DNA of 34,392 bases, from assembly GCA_035513295.1 (NCBI GenBank), contig DATKCH010000099.1:1-34392 (forward strand). The letters run 5' to 3'. The DNA comes from DATHRK01 sp035513295. GTDB taxonomy: Bacteria; Gemmatimonadota; Gemmatimonadetes; Longimicrobiales; RSA9. Below the pieces are notes generated by a model, which saw only the letters and a list, made by a program, of their open reading frames with translations, searched no databases and was not told where the DNA came from. The stretch's first letter is position 1; each line of letters begins with the position of its first letter. A program made the position numbers and the translations under genes. Of the stretch, positions 1 through 11,529 are shown piece after piece.

Positions 1-3210
<3,210 letters not shown>

Positions 3211-3217
<7 letters not shown>

Positions 3218-3831
3218 GGACCTCTATTCCCTCTCATCTCCCGGCCCGCGTGCGCGGAGGCCCGATACAACCCTTCGCGTTCAATGATCTCCAGCACGGG
3301 CGCGGGTACGAGATAGCGGATGGATTTCTCCGCCGCGACCCGCGCGCGGATCTCGCTGGAGGAGACCTCGATGCGCGGTACGCCCACGCGCGTGTGGCGT
3401 ACGTTCACGGCCGGCCCGGCTGCCGGCACTCCGCCGCGGTCCAGGACCGCGATCTCGGCCAGGCGCTCGATGGCCGCGGGTTCGCGCCAGGTGTGGAACT
3501 CTCCGAACTGATCGGCCCCCAGCAGGAGGACCAGATCATCGCTCGGGTGCAGGCGGACGAGACCCCGCAACGTGTCCACCGTGTACGAGGGGCCCTCGCG
3601 CCGGAGCTCCATGTCGTCTACGCGACAGGCCGGGTCCCCGGCGATCATCGCCCCGACCATTTCCGCCCTGACCTCCGCCGGCGCCAGCCGTCTTTCGCGC
3701 TTGTGCGGTGGCCGCGCCGCCGGCACGAACAGGACGCGGCCCAGCTCCAGTCGCTCCAGCGCGTACTGCGCGACGATCGCATGACCGATGTGCGGCGGGT
3801 CGAAAGAGCCTCCAAACAGGCCGATCCTCAC
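3211..3831 (-). CDS. nadD: Nicotinate-nucleotide adenylyltransferase NadD
   Basis: NadD joins nicotinate mononucleotide and ATP to make deamido-NAD, the penultimate step of NAD synthesis in the cytosol. The 206-residue product starts VRIGLFGGSFDPPHIGH, the nucleotidyltransferase HxGH signature (H14 and H17). It continues with RPPHK, GADQFGEFHTW and the C-terminal SSSEIRAR motif. Length is normal for the family. I chose the GTG at 3831 because the conserved N-terminal strand begins exactly there and because it overlaps the upstream stop as GTGA, which suggests translational coupling. A longer reading upstream in the same frame only covers bamD in the wrong frame. The gene ends 7 bases inside secA. 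Confidence 0.95.
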
Positions 3832-4577
3832 CCCGCGACCAGTCCCTCGCCCTCGGTCGCTGCGGCCGCCTCCGGCGTGTCGGGGAACTCGCGCAGCAGC
3901 CGCGCACGTACTTCGTCCAGCTCGTCGTCGTAGCCGAGCGTCTCGTAGATCTGAACGAGCCGCAACAACGCCGTCGGCGCCGCGGGGGAGCGGGGGTAGG
4001 CCTCCAGGAGCCCCTCCAGGTAAACGATCGCCGAGTCGTACGCCTTCGCCTTGAAATAGAAATCGGCGCTGTAGAGGTCCTTCCGCGCCAGCTTGTCTAG
4101 GAGACGGTCCCGGGTGGCCCGGGCGCTGTCCGCGAATTCGCTGTCCGGGTAGAACTCCGCCAGCGCGGCGCAGTGGTCCACCGCGCCGCGGGTGTATTCC
4201 TGGTCCAGCGGTATCTCGGGCGACAACTCTTCGTAGGCCCGGCACACCATGAAGCGCGCGTCGTCCGCGAGCTCGCCGGTGGGGTAGTCCTGTACCAGGC
4301 GCAGGAATTCCGTCGAGGCCGTGAGATACTCCTCCTTGCCGAAATACGCTTCGCCCAGGAAGAAGCGCGCCCGTTCCACCAGGGGGTGGGTCGGATGCTC
4401 GAAGGAGAAGCGCTCGAAGATCACGGTGGCGGCGTTCCAGTTGCCCTCGTCCAGCTCCCTTTGCCCGCGCGCGAACATCTCTTCGGCGTTCAGGTTCTGA
4501 AGGTCGATCGAGGACGAACAGCCGGCCGCCGCCAGGGTGAGCACGGCGAAGAGGGCGCGTCGTGCGATGTCAGGCAA
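3828..4577 (-). CDS. bamD: BamD/YfiO-like outer-membrane assembly lipoprotein
   Basis: This is probably the lipoprotein BamD of the BAM complex, which inserts beta-barrel proteins into the outer membrane. From the TTG at 4577 the product has 249 residues, close to the usual BamD length. It opens with a short signal peptide ending LAAAGC (lipobox, Cys at about residue 20). Tetratricopeptide-like repeats follow, with family phrases such as FxRGQRELDEGNW, FERFSFEHPTHPL and FYPDSEFADSA. An ATG at 4652 and a GTG at 4697 are in frame, but they would add an arginine/glycine-rich leader and would read through a 16-base GC palindrome, so I prefer the TTG. The stop overlaps the nadD start. A generic TPR lipoprotein (YbgF/CpoB-like) is possible but less likely. 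Confidence 0.85.
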   Translation of the reverse strand: MPDIARRALFAVLTLAAAGCSSSIDLQNLNAEEMFARGQRELDEGNWNAATVIFERFSFEHPTHPLVERARFFLGEAYFGKEEYLTASTEFLRLVQDYPTGELADDARFMVCRAYEELSPEIPLDQEYTRGAVDHCAALAEFYPDSEFADSARATRDRLLDKLARKDLYSADFYFKAKAYDSAIVYLEGLLEAYPRSPAAPTALLRLVQIYETLGYDDELDEVRARLLREFPDTPEAAAATEGEGLVAG

Positions 4578-4602
4578 ACGCCCGCCACTTCCGGTGTGCG
4601 GG

Positions 4603-4618
4603 CCCCCGGGCCCGGGGG
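4603..4618. repeat. Perfect 16-bp GC palindrome upstream of bamD
   Basis: The sequence CCCCCGGGCCCGGGGG is its own reverse complement. It lies in the 181-base interval between the TPR lipoprotein stop (4759) and the preferred bamD start (4577). It could fold as a hairpin in the transcript, but no T-run follows it in either direction, so I do not call it a terminator. Its presence argues against the longer bamD reading frames. Confidence 0.45.
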
Positions 4619-4758
4619 TTCGTCTCCGAAATCGTCGTGAAGGCTTGGACATCACGCTCTGTACCCGAGTCCCGGAGGGTGGTTTCAGGGGGACCACCGC
4701 GTCGGGGAGGCAAGGAACGCGCGCCGGCGGGGCCCGGCCATGGAGGATGAGGCAGGAA

Positions 4759-5658
4759 CTACCGGTCCTCGCCGAATCGAATCTGGTCGATGCGCCGTTG
4801 CGCCCGACGCACGAGCTGTCCGGTACGGGCGGGGTTGAGGTCCAGCACGCGCCGGTACGCCTCCAACGCCGCCGCCGGATCGCCGACGGCGAACAGGATC
4901 TCGCCGCGCAGGAACCAGGCTTGATCCTGGACGTTTTCCGGAACGCCGTGCTCGGTGACGGTCTCCAGCAGGTCCAGCGCCGCGGTGAGCTGCCCGGCCT
5001 CGTGGGCCCGGGTTGCCATCTCGAACGAACAGTTGCCCCACCGCCAACGCGCCTCCGAGACCAGGTCGTCCCGGCTTCCCTGCCGGACGTACGCCTCGAA
5101 GTACGGGAGGGCCTCCTCGCACTGCCCGAGCTCCTCGCGCAGCCGACCTAGCTCCAACATGATCGTCGCGGACGAGTCCGGCTCCGCGCGCACGAGGGCG
5201 AGTTCGTAGAACTCCACCGCGCGTTCCCTTTCGCCCGACCCCGCGTAGTAGCGCGCCAGCGGGCCGGCGAGGTCCTCCGGCCACGCGCCCGGCCGTACCG
5301 CGACCGCCGCCTCCACCGCGCGAGCGACCCCGTGCAGGTCGCCGCGGACCATCGAGCGACGCGCCAGGCTAAGGAAGTCGAAGACCGCCTGTCCCTCGTA
5401 GGACGGCGCGGATCGGAGCGCGCGGTCCCAGGCCATGCGGGCGCGGTCCAACTGGCCGTCGACCGCGTAGGCGTGGGCCACCAGGGCGGCCTTCTCCGGG
5501 TCGTCGTCGTCCTGACTGAAAGCGAGCCGGTATTCGGCCAGCGCGGCGCCGTAGGAGGAATCCGCCCACAGGGCGTGGCCGCGCGCCAGCGATCCCGCGC
5601 CGTCCCGGCACGCGCCGAGCGCGCCCGCCACGATCAGCGCCGCGATCGCGCCCCTCAT
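4759..5658 (-). CDS. TPR-repeat lipoprotein
   Basis: The 299-residue product begins MRGAIAALIVAGALGAC, a lipoprotein signal peptide with the modified cysteine at residue 17. Helical repeats follow and look like at least five to six tetratricopeptide units, for example ALAEYRLAFSQDDDDPEKA, AVEFYELALVRAEPD and ALEAYRRVLDLNPARTG. TPR proteins act as scaffolds; the substrate cannot be read from sequence. The ATG overlaps the stop of the preceding TPR gene as ATGA. Its place between a TPR protein and bamD suggests an outer-membrane or periplasmic partner, which is inference. I do not recognise a named family. Reading further upstream in this frame only gives an arginine-rich shadow. Confidence 0.85.
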   Translation of the reverse strand: MRGAIAALIVAGALGACRDGAGSLARGHALWADSSYGAALAEYRLAFSQDDDDPEKAALVAHAYAVDGQLDRARMAWDRALRSAPSYEGQAVFDFLSLARRSMVRGDLHGVARAVEAAVAVRPGAWPEDLAGPLARYYAGSGERERAVEFYELALVRAEPDSSATIMLELGRLREELGQCEEALPYFEAYVRQGSRDDLVSEARWRWGNCSFEMATRAHEAGQLTAALDLLETVTEHGVPENVQDQAWFLRGEILFAVGDPAAALEAYRRVLDLNPARTGQLVRRAQRRIDQIRFGEDR

Positions 5659-6395
5659 TCGCCATCCCCGGTCGCGGGCGTTTCCAGGATCGACAGATAG
5701 GCCCGGACGAGGGGATCGCCGGGCGCATCCTGCTGGCACCGGAGCCATTCGCGCCTGGCGCGGTCGCGCTCCCCCCGGCGTATGTACAGAAGACCCCGGG
5801 CGGCGCGCGCGCGTATGAAGGCCGGCCGTTCCTCGACGGCCGTGTCCAGCTCCCGTTCGGCGGCATCGAGGTCGCCCGAGCGCAGGAGCGCCTCGGCCAA
5901 GCGGGTCCGCAGGTCCGGGTACGCGGGCCGCAGCTCCACCGCCCGCCTGAACTGGCGCACCGCCTCCTCCAGGTCGCCCGCCTCCAGATACCGGTCGCCC
6001 AACTCGGCGTGGCCCTCGGCGAGGCGGTTCGCCACCGCGGAGGAGAACCGGCCGTCGCCCGCGTACTCGCTCTGGCGGGCGGCCTCGAAGGCTTCGTTGG
6101 CGGCCTCGAACTCGCCCAGCTCGCTCAACGTGATGGCCTTGTTGAGCAGCGCCTCGACGTAGTTGGGATTGATGCGCAGGGCGTGTCCGAACGACTGCAA
6201 CCCGGCCTCCGGCTGGCCGAGCAGGCAGAAGCAAAGCCCCATCAGCTGATGTATGTCCGCGTACTGTGGATGGCGCGTGACCACGGCGTTGAACTCGTCC
6301 AGGGCGGTGACGTAGTCGCCGCGGCCGAACGCCTTCCTGCCCCTGGCGATGCTCGGCTGCGCCTCGGCCATCGTCTCCGCTCCGTCAACTCCCAT
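5655..6395 (-). CDS. Cytoplasmic TPR-repeat protein
   Basis: The 246-residue product is built almost entirely of tetratricopeptide repeats. Clear units include ALDEFNAVVTRHPQYADIH, GLQSFGHALRINPNYVEAL, AVRQFRRAVELRPAYPDLR and AERELDTAVEERPAFIRAR, with spacing near 34 residues. No signal peptide or membrane segment is visible, so it is probably cytosolic, although its partner starts with a lipoprotein signal. The start at 6395 follows a GGAGGG site by 4 bases and overlaps the dehydrogenase stop by 11 bases. A second ATG at 6371 also has a good GGAG site. Function unknown; TPR proteins next to polysaccharide genes are sometimes assembly or export scaffolds. Confidence 0.85.
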   Translation of the reverse strand: MGVDGAETMAEAQPSIARGRKAFGRGDYVTALDEFNAVVTRHPQYADIHQLMGLCFCLLGQPEAGLQSFGHALRINPNYVEALLNKAITLSELGEFEAANEAFEAARQSEYAGDGRFSSAVANRLAEGHAELGDRYLEAGDLEEAVRQFRRAVELRPAYPDLRTRLAEALLRSGDLDAAERELDTAVEERPAFIRARAARGLLYIRRGERDRARREWLRCQQDAPGDPLVRAYLSILETPATGDGE

Positions 6396-7698
6396 TTCGC
6401 CCTCCCGCGAGCGCTGCCTCGACGTCCGACCCCGCCTCCGGCGGCGCGACCCCGCGACGCCGGTGCATCACGCCTCGGGTGTCCACAAGGATGTCGGCGG
6501 CGCGCTCCACCAGCCCGTAATCGACGCCGGTGTGGTCCGTCACGATCACCACGGCGTCGGCCGACCCGAGAGCCTCCTCCGTGAGCTCGATCGAGTCCAG
6601 ATCTTCCCCGTCGTCGGTCCCGAGATCCTCGGCGGTGATGCGCGGCACGAAGGCGTCGTGGAACCTGACGGCAGCGCCTTTGTCGCGCAGGAGCCGGACG
6701 AGTTCCAGCGCCGGGCTTTCCCTCACGTCGTCGATGTCTCGCTTGTAACTGACGCCCAAAAGCAGGACCAGGCTTCCCTTGAGCGGCTTTCCGCGCTGGT
6801 TCAGGGAATCCGCGATCTTGCGCAGCACGAAGCGTGGCATCTCCGCGTTGATTTCGCTCGCGAGCTCGATCAGTCGTGTCCGGAACTCCAGGGTGCGCAT
6901 TTTCCACGAGAGGTAGTGCGGGTCCAGCGGTATGCAGTGCCCACCGAGGCCGGGACCGGGCGTGAACTTCATGAATCCGAACGGCTTGGTCGCCGCCGCG
7001 TCGACCACCTCCCAGACGTCGAGGTCCAGCCGCTCGCAGACCTGGGCGAGTTCGTTCACGAGCGCGATGTTCACCATCCGGAAGGTGTTCTCGTAGACCT
7101 TTACGAGCTCCGCCGCGCGCGCGCTGCTCACGGCCACCACGGTATCGAAGATGGGCTCGTAGGCGTTCAGGCCCACGCGGGTGCACTCGGTGCTGATCCC
7201 GCCCAGCACCTTGGGAGTGTTGCGGGTGTTCCAGCGCGGGTTGCCGGGGTCCACGCGCTCCGGGGAAAAGCAGAGATGGAAGTCGCGCGGGGCCAGCAGC
7301 CCGCTCCTTTCCAGCACCGGCTGCAGCACCTCCTCGGTCGTGCCCGGATATGTGGTGCTCTCCAGGACGACGAGCTGTCCGGGCCGGAGGCGGGCCGCGA
7401 CGGCCTCCCCCGCCGCCAGCACGTAGGACAGGTCGGGATCCTTGATCTTGTTGAGAGGCGTGGGGACGCAGATCGAGATGACGTCGCAGTCCGCCAGCAG
7501 GTCCATGTCGGTGGTCGCGCGGAACGACCCCGCCTCCAGCGCACGGCCGAGCCTGCCCGAGGGCACGTCCTGTATGGGACTGTGCCCCGCGTTGAGGAGC
7601 GCCACGCGCTCGGCGGCGATGTCGAAGCCGAGTACCCGATACCCGGCGCGCGCGGCTTCGAGGGCCAACGGCAGCCCGACGTAGCCGAGGCCGACCAC
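6385..7698 (-). CDS. Nucleotide-sugar 6-dehydrogenase (UDP-GlcNAc/ManNAc type, WecC/WbpA/TviB family)
   Basis: This enzyme oxidises C6 of a UDP-hexosamine to the uronic acid using two NAD, supplying acidic sugars for surface polysaccharide. Counting from the GTG at 7698 (437 residues), the Rossmann motif GLGYVG is at 3-8, the second-domain phrases ESTTYPGTTEE and FSPERVDPGN follow, and the catalytic cysteine is in GGHCIPLDPHYL (C255). The C-terminal UDP-binding domain has the SYKRDIDDVRESPA motif. GTG 7698 removes part of the first beta strand. The frame is open upstream to 7761 with no ATG, GTG or TTG, but an ATA at 7743 has a GGAG site 8 bases ahead and would restore the strand. The upstream neighbour is a 4,6-dehydratase, so the two probably feed one glycan pathway. 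Confidence 0.92.
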   Translation of the reverse strand: MVGLGYVGLPLALEAARAGYRVLGFDIAAERVALLNAGHSPIQDVPSGRLGRALEAGSFRATTDMDLLADCDVISICVPTPLNKIKDPDLSYVLAAGEAVAARLRPGQLVVLESTTYPGTTEEVLQPVLERSGLLAPRDFHLCFSPERVDPGNPRWNTRNTPKVLGGISTECTRVGLNAYEPIFDTVVAVSSARAAELVKVYENTFRMVNIALVNELAQVCERLDLDVWEVVDAAATKPFGFMKFTPGPGLGGHCIPLDPHYLSWKMRTLEFRTRLIELASEINAEMPRFVLRKIADSLNQRGKPLKGSLVLLLGVSYKRDIDDVRESPALELVRLLRDKGAAVRFHDAFVPRITAEDLGTDDGEDLDSIELTEEALGSADAVVIVTDHTGVDYGLVERAADILVDTRGVMHRRRGVAPPEAGSDVEAALAGGRNGS

Positions 7699-7758
7699 GC
7701 CGAACGTCCGTCCGCTTCCCCGGTCGTTCGAGGATGGATCTATGGTGTTCGCTCCGGA

Positions 7759-9693
7759 CTAGCCGGCCGACTTGCCCCGCCGCTCATCCTTCTGAGAGGT
7801 GGGTGTCGCCAGCGCCTGTTCGTACCGCTCCAACGAAATGGCGAGGTTCGGGAAGAAGCCCGCGAAATGGTTCAGAAGCAGCTCATCACGCCCCGCGACC
7901 AGATACGCTTCCCATTCTTCCATCAGTTCGCACACGCGGGCGGTCTGGCGGTTGGAGGGGCGGACGATCCGGACCTTCGCGATCGCGGTCTCCATGGTCT
8001 CTTCTTCGGGAGCGATGAGTTCCTCGTGCAGCTTCTCGCCCGCGCGCAGTCCCGTGAAAACGATCCCCCCGTGGACCGGTAACCCCGCAAGGCGTCGCAG
8101 GTTTCGGGCGAGATCGAGGATCCGGACGGGCTCTCCCATCTCGAGCATGGCGACGCGGCCGCGGATGTCGTCCAGGAGGGACGCCTGCAGGACGAGCTGG
8201 ACCGCCTCGGGTATGGTCATGAAGTACCGCGTAACGTCCGGATGGGTGACGGTCAACGGCCGCCCGGCTTCCAACTGGCGGCGGAACAGGGGGAGCACGC
8301 TTCCCTTGCTGCCGAGGACGTTGCCGAACCGAACGGCGGAGTATGCGGTTTCCGCGTAACGCTCCTGCAGCTCGAGCACCACCAGCTCCGCCATCCGCTT
8401 GGTCGCCCCCATGACGTTTGCCGGGCGCACGGCCTTGTCGGTGCTTATGAGCACGAACTTGTGGACGCCGTGCCGCCCCGCGGCCTCGGCGACGCGGAAC
8501 GTCCCCATGACGTTGTTCCGGACCGCCTCGCGCGGGTTCTCCTCCATCATAGGCACGTGCTTGTACGCGGCGGCGTGATAGACGCGCTCGAAGGAGTACC
8601 GGGAGAAGAGGCGCTTGAGGATCGCCGCGTCGGTGATGTCGGCCACCACCGAGACGACGTGCAGGCCCGGATGGGCCTCTCTCAGGTCACCCTCGAGAAA
8701 GCAGAGGTCGCTCTCGGCCTGGTCCAAAACCACCAGCGTACACGGGCGGTGCAGCGCCACCTGGCGCGCCAGCTCGGAACCGATGGAGCCCGCCGCGCCG
8801 GTGATCAGGATCGCCTTGCCCTGGATGTCGGCGGCCAGCTCGGGGAGCTCGAGGACCACGGGTTCGCGGCCGAGCAGGTCCTCGATCCGCACCTCGCGCA
8901 GGTGGCTGAGACGGATGTTCCCGGCGAGCACCTCGGAGATGCCCGGCAAGACGCGGAAGGGAAGATCGGTGCGCTCGCAGTGCTCGACGATCCTGCGCAG
9001 ATCGGCGGGCCGCGCCGACGGGATCGCGAGGACGATTTCGTCCGCATCCACTTGCTGCGCGATCTCCGGAAGGCGTTCCGTCGTGCCCAGGACGCGTACG
9101 CCCTGGACGGAGCGTCCCTTCTGCGCGCGCTCGTCATCCGCGAACGCGACCGGTCGGTATCCGGTCGGGAACCGGAGCATCTCGCGCGCGAGCAGGTTCC
9201 CGGCCTCGCCCGCGCCCACGATGAGTATCCGCCGGTCGCCGCGCGCCTTGGTACGCCGGAACTGGCGGAGACGCTCGAAGGTCAGTCGGTAGGTCAGCCA
9301 GACGCCCGCGATGAGATAGCCGTGCAGGATCCAGTCGATGAGCAGAACGGAACGCGGGATCCTGGGCTGGATCGGAAGCATAACGTCCAGCGCCAGCAGC
9401 AACAGCGTCCCGACGGCGGTAGCGGCCACCAGACGGACGATGTCCCCGGTCCCCACGAACCGCCAGCGGCCGGACGAGAGCTTGAAAACGCGCGCGCAGA
9501 GGTGCCGGATCAGAACGACCGCGCCGATCGTGATGGCGAGCGTGCGCAGGTGATCGCCGGGGAGGGCGAACTCGAATCGCAGCGCGTACGCCAGGATGTA
9601 CGACAACGCGGCGATACCCGCGTAAACTATGTACGCGACTCGCCTTCTCGGAGCGAACGGCGCCCGGAAGAATCCCCTCAGTCGAGCCTTCAC
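7759..9693 (-). CDS. Membrane-bound nucleotide-sugar 4,6-dehydratase (WbpM/CapD/PglF family)
   Basis: The family dehydrates UDP-GlcNAc at the inner membrane as the first step to deoxy- and diacetamido-sugars for capsule, O-antigen or protein glycosylation. From the GTG at 9693 the product has 644 residues. Four hydrophobic segments lie in roughly the first 140, then a Rossmann motif GAGEAG (about 160-165), then the SDR domain with TGAAGSIGSE (about 298-307), AAYKHVP, and STDKAV followed by NVMGATKR. A methionine in place of the usual tyrosine is typical of the large WbpM-type enzymes. A TTG at 9774 is in frame but adds only a glycine/arginine-rich leader. The stop lies 60 bases before the GTG of the dehydrogenase gene. 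Confidence 0.92.
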   Translation of the reverse strand: MKARLRGFFRAPFAPRRRVAYIVYAGIAALSYILAYALRFEFALPGDHLRTLAITIGAVVLIRHLCARVFKLSSGRWRFVGTGDIVRLVAATAVGTLLLLALDVMLPIQPRIPRSVLLIDWILHGYLIAGVWLTYRLTFERLRQFRRTKARGDRRILIVGAGEAGNLLAREMLRFPTGYRPVAFADDERAQKGRSVQGVRVLGTTERLPEIAQQVDADEIVLAIPSARPADLRRIVEHCERTDLPFRVLPGISEVLAGNIRLSHLREVRIEDLLGREPVVLELPELAADIQGKAILITGAAGSIGSELARQVALHRPCTLVVLDQAESDLCFLEGDLREAHPGLHVVSVVADITDAAILKRLFSRYSFERVYHAAAYKHVPMMEENPREAVRNNVMGTFRVAEAAGRHGVHKFVLISTDKAVRPANVMGATKRMAELVVLELQERYAETAYSAVRFGNVLGSKGSVLPLFRRQLEAGRPLTVTHPDVTRYFMTIPEAVQLVLQASLLDDIRGRVAMLEMGEPVRILDLARNLRRLAGLPVHGGIVFTGLRAGEKLHEELIAPEEETMETAIAKVRIVRPSNRQTARVCELMEEWEAYLVAGRDELLLNHFAGFFPNLAISLERYEQALATPTSQKDERRGKSAG

Positions 9694-9820
9694 GTCTCGC
9701 CACCCCCCACCACGAGTCCCTCCACCCGCTTGACCGCAAGCCCGCGGGCGCTTTTCCGGCTCCGCGCTCAGCAACTCGCGCCGCGGCCCCCCGAAGCGCG
9801 TCGACCTCCGACGCCCTCCG

Positions 9821-11143
9821 TCAGGCCTCGGTCATGGTCTCCGCGATGCCTCCCGGGGCCCGGCCCGGTGCTCCCTTCGGCGGGAAGAGAACCTTGAGCA
9901 GGGGCGGCGCCATGAACGTGGTGACCATGACCATCAGCGTCAACGCACTGAAAATACCGACGCTCAGCACCCCCGACGTCAACCCCATTTGAGCAAAGAT
10001 CAGGCCTACTTCACCGCGCGGCACCATGCCCACCCCGATCACCGACTTCTTGCCCTTGAACCAGAAGGGAGCGTAGCCCGCGGCCAGCTTCCCGATGATC
10101 GCCACGACGATCAGGGCAAGGCCCACGCTCATCACTGTCGTGTCCGCGAACGTGCGCACGTCGACGGACGCCCCGACGACGACGAAGAAGATGGGCACGA
10201 AGAAATGACCGAGCCGCGTCACACCGGCCTCGATCGTATGCGCGTGCCGCGTCGGCGCGAGCACGAGCCCCGCGGCGAACGCTCCTACGATGAGCGCCGA
10301 ATCGACGGCGTCCGCCAGGTAGGCGATCAGGAACGCGAACGCGAGCGCCATCGTCGCCAGCGTCTCCGGCTTGCCGACGCGCGCGAGCAGGTCGAAGAGC
10401 GGCGGGACGATGAACTTGCCGAGGATCAGGACGAGCGCGACGAAACCGAACGCGATCAGGGCCGTGACGATGATCCCGCCCGTGCTGAGCTCGGCGCCGG
10501 CAACCAGTTGCGAGACGATCGCAAGAATGATCAGGCCGACGATGTCGTCGATCACCGCCGCGCCCAGGACGATCTGGCTTTCCGTTTCCTGGAGCCTGCC
10601 GAGGTCGGACAGCACGCGCGCGGTGATCCCGACGGAAGTGGCGGTCAGGGCGGCGCCGCAGACCACGGCCACCATGGTCTCCAGGCCGAGCCAGTGAGCC
10701 ACGTAGTATCCGCCCGCGAACGGGAGCACGACCCCGACTACGGCCGTCGTCAGCGACGCGCCGCCTACCTGGAGGAGCTTCTTGAGGTCCGTCTCCAACC
10801 CGATCTCGAAGAGGAGGATCACCACCCCGATCTCGGCCAGCAGGTGGATCGACTGCACCGTCGGGTCGACGAGATTCAGGACAGAGGCCCCGAGAACCAC
10901 TCCGGCCACCAGCTCCCCGAGCACCGCCGGCTGCCCGATCCTCTCGGCGAGCTCCCCGAAGAGCTTGGCGCCGATCAGGATGGCGATCAGGACGGCCAGG
11001 AACTCGGGGACTTCCAGGTGCTCCCCCTGCACGGCGTGCGCGGCCGCTTGCGACGCGACCAGGGCGGAGTCGCCCAGAACCGCCGCGGTGTCGGCGGCTC
11101 CCTGCACGAGCGTCTGGATCATGGCCGGACCAAACTGCGGCAC
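9821..11143 (-). CDS. CPA2-family cation/proton antiporter (NapA/Kef-like)
   Basis: The 440-residue membrane protein has about twelve hydrophobic segments and the Na/H exchanger fold. Key phrases are GQPAVLGELVAGVVLG, LLAEIGVVILLFEIGLETDL, AAVIDDIVGL (Asp199-Asp200), a lysine in LIVVAIIGKLAAGY, and GVGMVPRGEVGLIF. A paired Asp-Asp with a later lysine is characteristic of electrogenic Na/H antiporters such as NapA, whereas KefB/KefC usually have Gln-Asp, so Na/H exchange is my inference. There is no C-terminal TrkA-N domain, again unlike KefB/KefC. The GTG at 11143 follows a G-rich stretch; an ATG at 11122 is equally possible. It is the first gene after the rpmB terminator and may lead the envelope block. 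Confidence 0.88.
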   Translation of the reverse strand: MPQFGPAMIQTLVQGAADTAAVLGDSALVASQAAAHAVQGEHLEVPEFLAVLIAILIGAKLFGELAERIGQPAVLGELVAGVVLGASVLNLVDPTVQSIHLLAEIGVVILLFEIGLETDLKKLLQVGGASLTTAVVGVVLPFAGGYYVAHWLGLETMVAVVCGAALTATSVGITARVLSDLGRLQETESQIVLGAAVIDDIVGLIILAIVSQLVAGAELSTGGIIVTALIAFGFVALVLILGKFIVPPLFDLLARVGKPETLATMALAFAFLIAYLADAVDSALIVGAFAAGLVLAPTRHAHTIEAGVTRLGHFFVPIFFVVVGASVDVRTFADTTVMSVGLALIVVAIIGKLAAGYAPFWFKGKKSVIGVGMVPRGEVGLIFAQMGLTSGVLSVGIFSALTLMVMVTTFMAPPLLKVLFPPKGAPGRAPGGIAETMTEA

Positions 11144-11243
11144 ACTGCCCCCGGGCAGGAGGGAACCCCGCGCGGAACGCCACCGGCGGTGGGTCAGGCG
11201 AACGGCGGCGCAAGTTAGGGGGCGGCCCGGGGAAACTCCAGCC

Positions 11244-11283
11244 CGAAACTAAGAAGGCCGGCGACGGAGATTCCGCGCCGGCC
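11244..11283 (-). terminator. Rho-independent terminator after rpmB
   Basis: On the minus strand a perfect 8-bp stem, GGCCGGCG (11283-11276) pairing with CGCCGGCC (11263-11256), encloses a 12-base loop. It is followed by TTCTTAGTTT. It lies about 30 bases past the rpmB stop and before the antiporter gene, so it should end the rpmJ-rpmB transcript. The rest of the 168-base interval up to the antiporter start shows no convincing promoter. Confidence 0.7.
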
Positions 11284-11291
11284 GGCACCTC

Positions 11292-11312
11292 AGGACCCGC
11301 GACGAGGGTCCT
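11292..11312. repeat. Second hairpin at the rpmB stop codon
   Basis: AGGACCC (11292-11298) and GGGTCCT (11306-11312) are perfect inverted arms with a 7-base spacer, and the hairpin reaches into the first base of the rpmB stop codon on the plus-strand numbering. It has no T-run of its own. It is probably an accessory stem protecting the 3' end next to the terminator. Confidence 0.45.
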
Positions 11313-11506
11313 CACATGGCCTTCCGCACCTTGCCCGCCGAGATGCAGCGCGTGCACACGCGAACGCGCCGGGCCTCGCCGGAGTCCAGCGCGATCTTCA
11401 CGCGCCGGAGGTTGGGCAGCCACCGCCTCCGGGACTTGTTGTTGGCGTGACTCACGTTGTTCCCCGTGACGGGACGCTTGCCGCAAACGTAACACACTCT
11501 GGCCAT
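11312..11506 (-). CDS. rpmB: 50S ribosomal protein L28
   Basis: L28 is a small basic protein of the large subunit. The 64-residue product has the family opening MARVCYVCGKRP, the GNNVSHANNKSRRRWLPNL core, and a C-terminal VCTRCISAGKVRKAM. C5, C8, C51 and C54 form the zinc-binding (C+) version. A GGAG site lies 9 bases before the ATG. It follows the uncharacterised membrane protein by 23 bases and ends the alpha-operon block ahead of the terminator. rpmB is more often paired with rpmG or recG elsewhere in bacterial genomes, so this position is less common. Confidence 0.97.
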   Translation of the reverse strand: MARVCYVCGKRPVTGNNVSHANNKSRRRWLPNLRRVKIALDSGEARRVRVCTRCISAGKVRKAM

Positions 11507-11529
11507 GGTATCCGTCTCCGCCTCGACCC

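Noticed and set aside
9989..11218. Plus-strand frame rich in Asp, Glu, Arg and His opposite the antiporter
   Set aside because: It is a compositional mirror of a hydrophobic membrane protein gene on the other strand, not an independent gene.
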